The translations under genes and the position numbers were made by a program. Shown here in pieces: positions 50,956-60,475 of a stretch of DNA of 64,000 bases; the stretch's first letter is position 1, and every line of letters begins with the position of its first letter. The stretch is from JAENVU01 sp046598395 (GTDB taxonomy: Bacteria; Actinomycetota; Acidimicrobiia; IMCC26256; JAENVU01): assembly GCA_046598395.1 (NCBI GenBank), contig JBKJIQ010000009.1, forward strand, positions 62,001 through 126,000. The letters are read 5' to 3'. The notes beneath the pieces are model-generated. The model was not told where the DNA came from. It ran no database searches and saw only the letters and a program-made list of their open reading frames with translations.

Positions 50956-52470
50956 GTGCTCATTGATCTGCTGACCGACGCAGTGCACCAAGCGCCCGAC
51001 GGCGCGGCAGTCGTCACCGCGGAGGAGACCGTGACGTTCACGGAACTCCTCCGGCGGGTCGAGGCGCGCGCGGCCCAGATCGCGGCGATGACCGAGGCCG
51101 GGGATCGGGTGGCCGTGCTCGCCGAAAACTGCGTTGCGTACGTAGAGCTCTACTACGCGGCCCCGCTGGCTGATCGCATCCTCGTGCCCCTGAACCATCG
51201 ACTCCATCCCGAGGAGTGGCGCGCCACCATCGCGGCGGCCGACGCTCGGGTCCTGTTCGGCGACCCGGCGCTGCTCGACCGCTGCGACTCGTCGGTCCCC
51301 ATGGTGCCGTTCAGCGTCCCTCCCACTCCCGCGCTTGTCGTATTTGCGGCGCCTACCGCCACCGAACCGACAAACGCTGAGGAGAGCGGCGCGCCGAGGG
51401 CTCGAAGTGACCACGACGTTGCCTGGCTGATCGGTACGAGCGGGACCACGGGGACGCCCAAGCTCGCGATGCTGTCCGACGCGAATCTGCTCGCAGCCGT
51501 GGAAGCCACACTCCCCGCGCGGCCCGTCGAAGAGGACGACGTCCTCTTCACCCCGTTCCCGCTCTGTCACGTGGCGGGCTACAACGTGTTCGTCGCGCAC
51601 CGCCGCGCTCGGCCGATTGTGCTGCAACGCAGCTTCGATCCCGTCGGCCTGGCCGCCCTGGTGCGCAAGCACCGCGTGACCATGCTGTCGCTCGCACCCA
51701 CGATGATCGCAATGCTGTTGGACCACCCCGACATCGACGATGCCGACCTGGCCACCGTGCGGGCCCTCGGTTACGGAGCCTCACCGATTCCGGCGCCGGT
51801 GCTCCAACGGGTGATCGACCGTTGGAACTGGGACTGCTCGCAGGGCTTCGGCATGACCGAGCTCGCCGGCAATGCCGCGTTCCTCGGCCCCGATGACCAT
51901 CGCGGCGCCGCGTCAGGTGACGAGCGACTCCTCGCGGCGGCAGGCCGACCATCGCCCGGAGTGGAGGTCCGGCTCGCGCCGGACGACGAACTCCTCATCC
52001 GGGCACCGCAAGTGATGCGCGGCTATTGGAACGATGCGCGCGCGACCACGGATGCACTCGATGGCGGCTGGCTTCACACCGGCGACATTGCCCGCATCGA
52101 TGACGACGGGCTCATCTCGATCGTCGATCGCAAGAAGGACGTGATCGTCACTGGTGGCGAGAACGTGGCGAGCCGCGAAGTGGAGGCGGTGCTGTTCCAA
52201 CACCCGGCGGTGAAGGACGTGGCGGTGATCGGCCTCCCCCACCACCGCTGGGGCGAGCAGGTGTGTGCGGTGGTGGTGGCGCGCGAGGCCGTCGACGCCG
52301 AGACCTTGATCACCCATTGCCGTGATCAACTCGCCGGGTTCAAGACCCCTCGGCGGATCGAGTTCACCGCCGCGCTCCCCCGCAACGCTTCGGGCAAGGT
52401 GTTGAAACACCAGCTCCGAACTGACCTGGCGACTGGGCTGCAGATGACGCCGGGTGACCCCCGCCCGTAG
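50956..52470 (+). CDS. AMP-forming acyl-CoA synthetase/ligase
   Basis: A 504-residue ANL-superfamily enzyme. P-loop TSGTTGTPKLAML near residue 160, acyl-binding A5 region with QGFGMTELAG, hinge A8 region IVDRKKDVIVTGGENV, and catalytic A10 Lys near LPRNASGKVLKHQL. It activates a carboxylic acid with ATP and CoA. It starts at a GTG at 50956 and is followed after 11 bases by the MBL hydrolase gene, so it may be the first gene of the run to 57.5 kb. The acid is unknown. Confidence 0.92.
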   Translation: MLIDLLTDAVHQAPDGAAVVTAEETVTFTELLRRVEARAAQIAAMTEAGDRVAVLAENCVAYVELYYAAPLADRILVPLNHRLHPEEWRATIAAADARVLFGDPALLDRCDSSVPMVPFSVPPTPALVVFAAPTATEPTNAEESGAPRARSDHDVAWLIGTSGTTGTPKLAMLSDANLLAAVEATLPARPVEEDDVLFTPFPLCHVAGYNVFVAHRRARPIVLQRSFDPVGLAALVRKHRVTMLSLAPTMIAMLLDHPDIDDADLATVRALGYGASPIPAPVLQRVIDRWNWDCSQGFGMTELAGNAAFLGPDDHRGAASGDERLLAAAGRPSPGVEVRLAPDDELLIRAPQVMRGYWNDARATTDALDGGWLHTGDIARIDDDGLISIVDRKKDVIVTGGENVASREVEAVLFQHPAVKDVAVIGLPHHRWGEQVCAVVVAREAVDAETLITHCRDQLAGFKTPRRIEFTAALPRNASGKVLKHQLRTDLATGLQMTPGDPRP

Positions 52471-52481
52471 GGTGCCCCGCC

Positions 52482-53753
52482 ATGCCGTCGGAGCTGATTC
52501 GCAACCGCCCATCCGCCTCCGAGATCCGCCCTGCTTCCTCGACCGCGGCTGCGCCGGTGGCCGAGGGCGTCTGGCTCTCGGCCGGACTCTCGAACTCCTA
52601 TTTGATCGTGACGGATGTCGGACGCATCGTGGTGAATACGGGGATGGGCTTCGAGTCCGGCCATCACCTCCGGCTCTTCGACGCCGTCGATCACAGCCCG
52701 GTCCGATACATCCTGGTGACCCAAGGTCACGTGGATCACGTGGGCGGCGTCGATACCTTCCGCGAGCCGGGCACCCAGCTCGTTGCGCAGGCGAACAATC
52801 CGTTCTGCCAAGCCGACGACGCGCGCATCCATCGGTTCCGAGTCAAACGGTCACAGCCGTATTGGTCAGATGCCATCGCCAAGGCCGACGCGTTCATCAA
52901 GGCCCAGCCACCCGACTCGCCGATACCCGCCCAGTCCACTCCCACTGCCGACGTGCTCTTCGAGGATCGCTACGAGATCGACCTCGGTTCGACGCGCGTC
53001 GAGTGCATCTCGACTCCGGGCGGCGAGACGGTCGACTCGATGGTTGTGTGGTTGCCCAACACTCGGGTTGCGCTCGTAGGCAACGTGTTCTCCGCGCTGT
53101 TCGGCCACTTCCCCAACCTTGTCACACTGCGCGCCGATCGGCTCCGCTTCGCCCTTCCGTTCCTCGACGCCGTCGAAACCGTCAAGGCGCTCGAACCTGA
53201 AGTACTCGGCACCGGTCACTTCGACCCGATCGTCGGGGCCGCCACCATCCGGTCTGAGCTCGATCGACTCGCCGAGTGCGTGCAGTGGGTGCATGACGAG
53301 ACGGTCCGCCGGATGAACGAAGGCCAAGACCTCCACACCATCATGCGCGAGGTCGTGCCGCCTGACGCGATTTCGGTGGGCGAAGGCTACGGGAAGGTGT
53401 CGTGGTCCATTCGTGCGATCTGGGAGGGCTACGCCGGGTGGTTCCACGCCCGGTCCACCACCGAGTTGTACGCCGTACCGCCGGATGCGGTTGGACCCGA
53501 GGTGGTCGCGCTCGCCGGCGGAGCGGACGTCATCGTGGCGGCGGCCCGCGCCCGTATCGAGCGCGACGAAGCGGTTGCAGCAGTTCAGCTGCTCGAACTC
53601 GTGTTGGTCGGTGACCCCGACAACGGCCCGGCACTCGATGCCTATATTGCCGCGCACGAGGCCCTCCTCGCCCAGACCGACGCGGAAAACTTCTGGCTCG
53701 CCGGATGGCTACGCGATCAGATCGCTCACGCGAAACGACGACGACGAGCATGA
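52482..53753 (+). CDS. MBL-fold hydrolase with alkylsulfatase-type dimerisation domain
   Basis: A 423-residue metallo-beta-lactamase-fold protein. Metal box TQGHVDHVGGVDTF (one His of the usual four replaced by Gln), further His in GTGHFDPI. The C-terminal half (about 275-423) with GKVSWSIRAIWEGYAGWFHARS resembles the alkylsulfatase/SdsA1 dimerisation and C-terminal modules. It may hydrolyse alkyl sulfates or related esters. Its stop overlaps the sulfotransferase start (ATGA). The Gln in the metal box raises doubt about canonical Zn binding. Confidence 0.82.
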   Translation: MPSELIRNRPSASEIRPASSTAAAPVAEGVWLSAGLSNSYLIVTDVGRIVVNTGMGFESGHHLRLFDAVDHSPVRYILVTQGHVDHVGGVDTFREPGTQLVAQANNPFCQADDARIHRFRVKRSQPYWSDAIAKADAFIKAQPPDSPIPAQSTPTADVLFEDRYEIDLGSTRVECISTPGGETVDSMVVWLPNTRVALVGNVFSALFGHFPNLVTLRADRLRFALPFLDAVETVKALEPEVLGTGHFDPIVGAATIRSELDRLAECVQWVHDETVRRMNEGQDLHTIMREVVPPDAISVGEGYGKVSWSIRAIWEGYAGWFHARSTTELYAVPPDAVGPEVVALAGGADVIVAAARARIERDEAVAAVQLLELVLVGDPDNGPALDAYIAAHEALLAQTDAENFWLAGWLRDQIAHAKRRRRA

Positions 53754-54919
53754 CCGACACCGTCGGGATCGATGAGGTCGTCGACTCCGCCGTCATGACG
53801 ACCGGACTCACCGACTTCGGCGACGAGTACGCCTGGCGCGATGCCCTCACGGTGCTCCTCGCTGCCGTCGCGGCCGAAGCCGACCTGAACGACATCGGCC
53901 GATCCATCTTGCGCACCTGGATTGCCGAACGGCTCGAGAATCGCCTACGCGTCATCGACTGGTGGCGACGGCACCCCGAGGCCCACCACGCGCCCGTGGT
54001 TGCACCACTGATCGTGGTGGGCATGTTGCGTACCGGTTCGACGCTGCTCTGCGAGTTGCTCGCCGCCGACCCCGAGAATCGGCCCCTCATGAAGTGGGAG
54101 GGACTCAACTCCATTCCTCCCCCTACAACCGCAACGTTCACCACCGATGTTCGCATCGCCGCGGAGGTCGAGAAGCAAGAGTCGATCTATTCGATGGTCC
54201 CCGCGCTCAAAGCGGTGCATTGGGAGCCCGGCGACGGTCCCACCGAGTGCGTCGCGCTGCTGACTCAGGCATTCCGCGCCCAGGACTGGTATGGGCTGTT
54301 TCGAGTCCCGGCCTACGTCGAGTGGCTGCATCACTGCGACATGGTGCCCGCGTACGAATACCACCGCCTCGCGCTTCGCGTGCTCCAGTCGACCGCGCCC
54401 GGGCGCTGGAGCCTGAAGGCTCCGGGCCATCTCATTGCGCTCGATGCGTTACGGGCGGTCTACCCCGATGCCCGAATCGTGGTGCTCCACCGCGACCCAC
54501 TCCGCACGGTGCCTTCGAGCGCAAGCCTTTCCGCGAACTCTCATCCGGAATCCCTCTCGCACTCCGACGTGCGCGATCACTTCCCGCGCCAGTGGTTCGA
54601 AACGCTGGCCACGATGACCGACCGTCTGATGGAACATCGTGACCGGTGCGGCAACGGCGGGTTCTTCGACGTGCAGTACGCAGACTTGGTCAGTGATCCC
54701 CTCAGCACGGTCGCCAACATCTATGCGGCGTTCGGCAGCGAACTGTCCGTTGCGAGTGCCGCACCCATGCGCGCGCATCTCGTTGAACATCCTCAGGGCA
54801 AGCACGGCACGCATCGCTATACGCCCGAGGAACTCGGGCTGAGTACTGGGGCGATTCGGGAACACTTCGCCGCATACTGTGAGCGTTTCGCAGTTCCGTC
54901 GGAGGCCGAACCATCATGA
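53750..54919 (+). CDS. sulfotransferase family protein
   Basis: A 389-residue enzyme. The 5'-phosphosulfate loop is VGMLRTGSTLLCELL near residue 90, and the 3'-phosphate site is near RIVVLHRDPLRTVPSSASL. These are the PAPS-binding features of the sulfotransferase family expanded in mycobacteria and relatives. The substrate may be a lipid or sterol. Start at 53750 and next start at 54916 are both ATGA overlaps. Confidence 0.88.
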   Translation: MTDTVGIDEVVDSAVMTTGLTDFGDEYAWRDALTVLLAAVAAEADLNDIGRSILRTWIAERLENRLRVIDWWRRHPEAHHAPVVAPLIVVGMLRTGSTLLCELLAADPENRPLMKWEGLNSIPPPTTATFTTDVRIAAEVEKQESIYSMVPALKAVHWEPGDGPTECVALLTQAFRAQDWYGLFRVPAYVEWLHHCDMVPAYEYHRLALRVLQSTAPGRWSLKAPGHLIALDALRAVYPDARIVVLHRDPLRTVPSSASLSANSHPESLSHSDVRDHFPRQWFETLATMTDRLMEHRDRCGNGGFFDVQYADLVSDPLSTVANIYAAFGSELSVASAAPMRAHLVEHPQGKHGTHRYTPEELGLSTGAIREHFAAYCERFAVPSEAEPS

Positions 54920-55923
54920 GCACGGTGCTAAATCTGGCGTTCGTGGGGTGTGGCGCGATCTCGGAGTGGCATCTCCACTCCATCGAGACCGCGGTGCCCC
55001 AAATCCGCGTCACCGCGGCAATCGACCCCAACCGCACCCAGGCCGAGCAGATCGCGGAACGCACCGGCGCCGCCGTGTTCACTTCGCTCGACGATGCCAT
55101 TGCCGCCGGTGGGTTCGACGCCGTCGACATCATGGTTCCCCACCACCTGCACGAGTCGGTGACCACCACCGCCCTCGCCGCGGGGCTGCACGTGATGTTG
55201 GAGAAGCCCATGGCTCCCACGCTCGACGCGTGCGATCGGATACTCGCGGCCGCAGCCGCGGCAGGAACCGTCTTCATGGTCGCGGAGAACGCGCAGTACT
55301 GGCCCGAGATTCTCATGGCCCAGGAACTCATCGCCGCCGGTCGGATCGGCGAGGTGATCACCGCCCGAGCCTGCAGCTTCGTGCCACCCTTGGACGAGTT
55401 CTTCGGCGGCGAGAAACCGTGGCGATTCTCGGCGGCGGCGGCCGGCGGCGGTGTGGCGATCGACACCGGATCGCATTGGCTCCGACCGCTGCGCATGTGG
55501 CTCGGGGAGATCGACGAAGTTGTGGCCGCACTGGCTCATCCCTTCCCTGGCATGGAAGGTGAGTCGTTATGCCGCGCGTTGTGTCGCCATCGCGACGGCC
55601 GGGTGTCGGTCTTCGATGTGATGCTCGCGCCCGGGCCACTCGGGCCGGAACCACTCTTTCGAATTACGGGGACCGGCGGCGAGATCGTGATCGAAGGCAT
55701 CGGCCGCGTGAAGCTCTACGACGGAACGGAGCCGCGCGGTGAAGTGGTGGGCCAGGGCAACTACCTCCAGTCCTACGAAGGTGAGCTCCAAGATTTTGCC
55801 GCCGCGGTCCTCACGGGACGCTCATTGGCCGCAGGACCCGAGGTGGCGATCGGCGAGCTGCGGTGTGCGCTGGCCATGTACCGGTCCGCCGAGACGAAGC
55901 AATGGGAGCCCGTATGGACCTGA
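54916..55923 (+). CDS. Gfo/Idh/MocA-family oxidoreductase
   Basis: A 335-residue NAD(P)-dependent enzyme: Rossmann start LNLAFVGCGAISEWHL, then the EKPMAPTLDACD motif with the family Lys, and CSFVPPLDEFFGGEKPWRFS in the C-terminal domain. Family members oxidise sugars or cyclitols. It overlaps the sulfotransferase (ATGA) and the SDR gene (10 bases), so it belongs to one transcript. The substrate is unknown. Confidence 0.9.
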   Translation: MSTVLNLAFVGCGAISEWHLHSIETAVPQIRVTAAIDPNRTQAEQIAERTGAAVFTSLDDAIAAGGFDAVDIMVPHHLHESVTTTALAAGLHVMLEKPMAPTLDACDRILAAAAAAGTVFMVAENAQYWPEILMAQELIAAGRIGEVITARACSFVPPLDEFFGGEKPWRFSAAAAGGGVAIDTGSHWLRPLRMWLGEIDEVVAALAHPFPGMEGESLCRALCRHRDGRVSVFDVMLAPGPLGPEPLFRITGTGGEIVIEGIGRVKLYDGTEPRGEVVGQGNYLQSYEGELQDFAAAVLTGRSLAAGPEVAIGELRCALAMYRSAETKQWEPVWT

Positions 55924-56672
55924 ACGGTGGCGTGATCTTCGACTTCTCCGGTACCCGAGTCCTCGTGACCGGGGGCACGAGTGGGATCGGGTATGCGGTC
56001 GCGTCCCAGTTCGCGAGCGCCGGCGCGACCGTGATCGTGACCGGCACCCGTGACACGGCGGGGAATTACGACGTCGATCTCTCACCGTTTGAGTATCGGA
56101 CCCTGCATCTCACCGATGCGGATGCGATCGCCTCACTCGGCGCCGGCCTGGGCGCGCTCGACATCTTGGTCAACAATGCGGGCCAAGTGCTCCCGGGAGG
56201 CAAGAGCGAGTACGAACCCGACGTGTTCGAGACCGCGCTCGCGATCAACCTCACCGGCGCATTCCGACTGGCTACCGCGTGCCGACCGCTCTTGCGATCC
56301 AGCGCGTTCGACGGCGGGGCCAGCATCGTGAACCTCGCATCGATGGCCTCCTTCTTCGGCATCGCTATGACCCCGGGGTACGGCGCGGCCAAGAGCGGCA
56401 TCGTGGGTTTGACCCGCACGCTCGCGAACAGCTGGGCGAAGGACCGCATCCGAGTGAACGCCGTTGCACCCGGTTTGATCGCGACGAACATGACCGCGGT
56501 GATGCTCGACATCCCGGAGCTGACCGACCCGATGCTGGCGCGCACGCCCATGGGCCGGCTCGGCCAACCGGACGACATTGCACCGGTCGTCGCGTTCTTG
56601 GCCAGCCCCGCAGCACGGTTCATCACGGGCCAAACCCTGGCCGTCGACGGCGGCTTCAGCATCTCCGCATGA
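55914..56672 (+). CDS. short-chain dehydrogenase/reductase
   Basis: A 252-residue SDR: cofactor loop TGGTSGIG, NNAGQ, catalytic Ser/Tyr/Lys region with ASMASFFGIAMTPGYGAAKSG, and C-terminal FITGQTLAVDGGF. Typical of classical SDRs that use NAD(P)H. The ATG at 55914 overlaps the upstream stop by 10 bases, and the stop overlaps the PhyH start (ATGA). Confidence 0.92.
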   Translation: MDLNGGVIFDFSGTRVLVTGGTSGIGYAVASQFASAGATVIVTGTRDTAGNYDVDLSPFEYRTLHLTDADAIASLGAGLGALDILVNNAGQVLPGGKSEYEPDVFETALAINLTGAFRLATACRPLLRSSAFDGGASIVNLASMASFFGIAMTPGYGAAKSGIVGLTRTLANSWAKDRIRVNAVAPGLIATNMTAVMLDIPELTDPMLARTPMGRLGQPDDIAPVVAFLASPAARFITGQTLAVDGGFSISA

Positions 56673-57544
56673 CCGATCTCCCCACGATAGGCACGGTCCA
56701 CCCGGAGGACATTGCCCGGTTCCACCGCGACGGCGTGGTGTGTCTGCGCGCGATCCTCGACCCCGCGGTTCTGGCCGGGATGGAGGCACCGCTCGAAGCC
56801 GCGCTGCGCTCACCCGCCGTAGCGGACCTCTCGGAGATGGGGCGTCAGCTTTCCGGCGGTGGCGTCGACGTGCTGACCGACGGTGCAACGCGCGGTCGGT
56901 TCGTGAGCGGCGTGGACCATTGGCGTACGCAGCCCGAGTTCGCGAAGTTCGCGTGCGAATCCGCCCTTCCCGGCGCGGTGGCCGCGATTCTCAAGAGCCG
57001 TTCGCTATGGCTCTACGAAGACAGCGTGCTCGTGAAGGAACCGGGGACCGCCGAACGAACGGCGTGGCATCAGGACCTGGGCTACTTCCACGTGGATGGC
57101 ACCCAGCTCGCCACCACCTGGTGTCCCCTCGACGTTGTCACTGCTGCCACGGGCGCCGTTCGTTACGTCGTCGGCTCCCATCGTTGGTCCGCGGCGTTCA
57201 GACCGAACTTGTTCGTGAGCACCATGACCATTCCCGGAACCATCGGAGCGGACGTGCCGGATATCGACACGCTCGCCGCGGCCGGCGGGTGTGAGGTCAT
57301 CACGTTCGACACCCGACCGGGCGATGTGGTGATTCACCACGCGCGCACCGTGCACGCCGCCGGTTCCAATCGCTCGGCCACGATTCGCCGGCGGGCAATC
57401 TCCGTGCGGTACTGCGGTGACGACGTCCGCACCTTCGTGCGGCCCGGTGCCCCTCGGAAGCCACACCAGGAGGCGTGGCATGACGGTGACACGCTCGACC
57501 CCAACGAACACCCGCAGGTCTGGGGTCAGAATGCGACCGACTAG
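56669..57544 (+). CDS. phytanoyl-CoA dioxygenase (PhyH) family protein
   Basis: A 291-residue Fe(II)/2-oxoglutarate dioxygenase. The HxD of the 2-His-1-carboxylate triad is in AWHQDLGYFH; the distal His and the 2-oxoglutarate-binding Arg follow in VIHHARTVHAAGSNRS. It hydroxylates an acyl-CoA or related substrate. It overlaps the SDR (ATGA) and is 21 bases before the amidohydrolase gene. Confidence 0.88.
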   Translation: MTDLPTIGTVHPEDIARFHRDGVVCLRAILDPAVLAGMEAPLEAALRSPAVADLSEMGRQLSGGGVDVLTDGATRGRFVSGVDHWRTQPEFAKFACESALPGAVAAILKSRSLWLYEDSVLVKEPGTAERTAWHQDLGYFHVDGTQLATTWCPLDVVTAATGAVRYVVGSHRWSAAFRPNLFVSTMTIPGTIGADVPDIDTLAAAGGCEVITFDTRPGDVVIHHARTVHAAGSNRSATIRRRAISVRYCGDDVRTFVRPGAPRKPHQEAWHDGDTLDPNEHPQVWGQNATD

Positions 57545-57565
57545 AACGCGTTCTACACTGACCCC

Positions 57566-58753
57566 ATGACGATGCACGACGGTCCCGTGTTCGACGCCGA
57601 CAACCACTACTACGAGGCGCTCGACGCGTTCACCCGCCACCTCGACCCTCGCCTCGGGCCGCGCTGTGTGCAGTGGTGCGAGATCGACGGCCGCAAGTAT
57701 CAAGTGGTGGGCGGACGTGTGAGCAAGGTCGTCACCAATCCCACCTTCAATCCCATCGCCAAGGCGGGCGCGATGCACGACTACTTCCGGGGCAACCCCG
57801 ATGGTCGCAACCCGCTCGAGTTTCTCCAAGACCGCGAGCCGATCCGCCCGGAGTACCGCGATCGCGATGCGCGGGTACGAGTCCTGAAGGAACAGGGACT
57901 CGAGGGGTGCTGGCTCTTTCCGACCCTCGGCATGCTCTACGAGGAACTGTTGGTCCACGACACGGAAGCGATGACGCTCACCTTCACCGCGTTCAACCGT
58001 TGGTTGAACGAAGACTGGGGCTTCGCGTATCAAGACAAGATCTTCGCAGCGCCGTACTTGTCGTTGGCCGACCAGGACTGGGCCATCCGCGAACTCGAGT
58101 TCGCGATCGGCGAAGGGGCGCGCACGATCGTGATGCGCCCGGCTGCCGCCTTCACGCGTGACGGCGCACGCACGCCGGCAAATCCGGAGTTCGACCCGTT
58201 CTGGTCCCGCGTGCAGGAGGCGGGACTCACCGTGGTCGTGCACGCGGGCGATAGCGGCTACACCGCAAACGGGTACGCCCCCGACGGCTTCAGCGCCAAC
58301 TTCAGCGGCGGGAACATGGGGCCGAGCATCAAGATGCTGCACATGGAACGCGCGATCTACGACTTCCTCGCGAGCCTCATCTTCGACCGCTTCTTCACGC
58401 GGTTCCCGGGGATTCGCGTGGCGAGTGTGGAAAACGGCAGCGAGTTCTTGCCCGATCTCTTCAAGAAGCTGGCGTCTCAGCACCGGCGCATTCCCGGGTT
58501 CTTCCCGGAGGACCCGATCGAGGCGTTCCGCCGCAACGTCTGGATCAACCCGTTCTGGGAGGACGACGTCCACGAGATCGCGGCGTTGATGGGTACCGAT
58601 CGGGTGATCTTCGGATCGGACTGGCCCCACATCGAAGGCATGCCGAACCCACTTGACTACGCGGGAGAAGTGAAGGAGTTCGATGTGGCCGACCAAGGCC
58701 TGATCCTCCACGACAACGCCGTCGCCCTGAACCAGCTTCAGCCGTTCGTCTGA
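57566..58753 (+). CDS. amidohydrolase-2-family protein
   Basis: A 395-residue TIM-barrel metal enzyme: FDADNHYYEALDAF at the N-terminus (variant metal box), WLFPTLGMLYEEL, VVVHAGDSGYTANG and late IFGSDWPHIEG with the family Asp. This is the amidohydrolase-2/decarboxylase group common in acidimicrobial and mycobacterial genomes. It could decarboxylate or hydrolyse an aromatic or acyl substrate. Its 3' end overlaps the convergent enoyl-CoA hydratase gene by 16 bases. Confidence 0.9.
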   Translation: MTMHDGPVFDADNHYYEALDAFTRHLDPRLGPRCVQWCEIDGRKYQVVGGRVSKVVTNPTFNPIAKAGAMHDYFRGNPDGRNPLEFLQDREPIRPEYRDRDARVRVLKEQGLEGCWLFPTLGMLYEELLVHDTEAMTLTFTAFNRWLNEDWGFAYQDKIFAAPYLSLADQDWAIRELEFAIGEGARTIVMRPAAAFTRDGARTPANPEFDPFWSRVQEAGLTVVVHAGDSGYTANGYAPDGFSANFSGGNMGPSIKMLHMERAIYDFLASLIFDRFFTRFPGIRVASVENGSEFLPDLFKKLASQHRRIPGFFPEDPIEAFRRNVWINPFWEDDVHEIAALMGTDRVIFGSDWPHIEGMPNPLDYAGEVKEFDVADQGLILHDNAVALNQLQPFV

Positions 58754-59571
58754 GCGCGACCGCGCTCCATGATCCCGACGCGGCGTTTCTCGATCTCGAC
58801 GGGATCAAAGCCGGATCCTTCCCAGTTGCGCGAGACATCGTCTTCGATCGCCCACGCTTCGGCATCGGTCACGAGACTGTTGCGGTCGTAGGTGGAAAGC
58901 ATCCGGCGGACGGCGAGCTGATCCACGGTCCGGCAGTCGGCGCCAAGCTGTCGACAATACGGGAGCAGGTCGTCGTGGGGAACCACGTGATTGACGAGTC
59001 CCCAGTCGTACGCCAGCTGGGCGTCGACGAAGTTGCCGGTGACGCTCATCTCTCGAGCCCGCGCCACACCGATGCGTTGGGGCAACAAGACCGTGAGCCC
59101 CCAACCCGGCATCACGCCGACCCGCGCGTGGGTGTCGGCGAAGCGCGCCCGATCCGACGCGATCAGGAAGTCGCAGGCCAGCGCGAGCTCCAGGCCGCCC
59201 GTGACGGCGACTCCATTGACCGCTCCGATGAGCAACTTGGTGCGCGGCGGCAGCGCGCCGCGCCACGGGAGCTGACCGTCACCGCCGCGTCCATCCATAT
59301 CCACGGACTCAGGGTCGGGCAACGGACCTCCGGACCTCAGGTCATCGCCCGCCACGGTACCGGCCCCGAACTCCTTGAGGTCCACCCCCGCCGAGAAGGC
59401 CGGGTCTGCGCCGGTGAGGATCATGACGTCGACGGTGGCATCGGCTTCCAACTCGCCCATCACCGCCGGCAGCCGCCGACGGACCGATCGGTTGAGCGCG
59501 TTACGTGCCTCCGGCCGATTGATCGTGATCGTTGCGACCCCGTCCTTCACGTCAACCTCTACTTCGGACAT
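58738..59571 (-). CDS. enoyl-CoA hydratase/isomerase (crotonase family)
   Basis: A 277-residue crotonase: TINRPEARNALNRSVRR, DPAFSAGVDLKEFG, AVNGVAVTGGLELALACDFL and HARVGVMPGWGLTVLLPQRIG. The acidic residues usual at the two active positions are not obviously present: the second position is occupied by Gly-Trp, so hydration is not certain. An insertion with GGPLPDPESVDMDGRGGDGQ after the first loop is unusual. It is divergent from the SDR at 59615. Confidence 0.88.
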   Translation of the reverse strand: MSEVEVDVKDGVATITINRPEARNALNRSVRRRLPAVMGELEADATVDVMILTGADPAFSAGVDLKEFGAGTVAGDDLRSGGPLPDPESVDMDGRGGDGQLPWRGALPPRTKLLIGAVNGVAVTGGLELALACDFLIASDRARFADTHARVGVMPGWGLTVLLPQRIGVARAREMSVTGNFVDAQLAYDWGLVNHVVPHDDLLPYCRQLGADCRTVDQLAVRRMLSTYDRNSLVTDAEAWAIEDDVSRNWEGSGFDPVEIEKRRVGIMERGRAQTNG

Positions 59572-59614
59572 GCCTACTCCCTTTCGAACCGATGTTGATC
59601 AGTACTCTGCCACG

Positions 59615-60415
59615 ATGATCCTTGATCGATTTGACCTCTCGGGCCATGTGGCCATCGTGACCGGTGCGGGCAAAGGCATTGGCGCCGGTTGTGCCATCGG
59701 CCTCGCGGAAGCCGGGGCCGATGTGGTGCTGGCCGCCCGGACCAAGGAAGACCTCGACTCGGTCGCCGAACTCGTGGAGGCCGAGGGCCGCCGCGCGCTG
59801 GCGGTGCCCACCGATGTGACCGAGCCGGAACAGCTCGCCGCGCTCGTGGAGGCCGCCACTGCGCTCGGACGGGTAACGATCCTCGTGAATAACGCGGGTG
59901 GGTGGGACCCTCGCCCCTTCATGAACACGAGTCCTCGCAACTTGGAAGCCGCGTTCCGGTTCAATGTTCTCGCGGCCTTTTCGCTCACCCAACTGTGTGT
60001 CCCCCAGATGGTGGATGCCGGTACCGGCAGCGTGATCAACATCTCGTCACGCGCCGCCAGCATGGTGCAGCCGTGCTTCGTGGCCTACGCAACGGCGAAG
60101 GCCGCCCTCTCGATGATGACCAGGGCGATGGCGCCCGAACTCGCACCCACGGTGCGGGTGAACGCGATCGAAGTGGGCGGCGTGGAGACCGCGGCGCTCG
60201 AGCATGTTCTCACCGACGACTCCATCCGCCGTCAGCTCGAGACCGGCACCCCGATGGGACGAATCGGTCACCCCGAAGACATCGCGGCGGCCGTGGTCTA
60301 CCTCGCGTCCGACGCGTCGAGCTGGGTAACCGGCAAGATCTTCGAGGTCGACGGTGGCGTCGAAAGCCCGGCGTTCACGATCCCGTTCGTTCCGCTCGGA
60401 GATTCCACCACTTGA
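59615..60415 (+). CDS. short-chain dehydrogenase/reductase
   Basis: A 266-residue SDR: TGAGKGIGAG cofactor loop, NNAGG, INISSRAAS, YATAKAALSM (Tyr and Lys), and IFEVDGGVE near the end. The ATG at 59615 lies 7 bases after TACTCT (59603-59608), a possible -10 for a leaderless mRNA. A 60-base gap follows before the next gene. The substrate is not assignable. Confidence 0.92.
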   Translation: MILDRFDLSGHVAIVTGAGKGIGAGCAIGLAEAGADVVLAARTKEDLDSVAELVEAEGRRALAVPTDVTEPEQLAALVEAATALGRVTILVNNAGGWDPRPFMNTSPRNLEAAFRFNVLAAFSLTQLCVPQMVDAGTGSVINISSRAASMVQPCFVAYATAKAALSMMTRAMAPELAPTVRVNAIEVGGVETAALEHVLTDDSIRRQLETGTPMGRIGHPEDIAAAVVYLASDASSWVTGKIFEVDGGVESPAFTIPFVPLGDSTT

Positions 60416-60475
60416 GCCTCGTCAGGGCGTACCGTGACGCCCGGAAGTCTCAACGGGGGACGCGAGGGGGGCACC

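Noticed and set aside
57005..58711. Long minus-strand open frame of 568 codons opposite the amidohydrolase and PhyH genes
   Set aside because: It is a high-GC shadow; the plus-strand genes have clear family motifs and the antisense frame has none.
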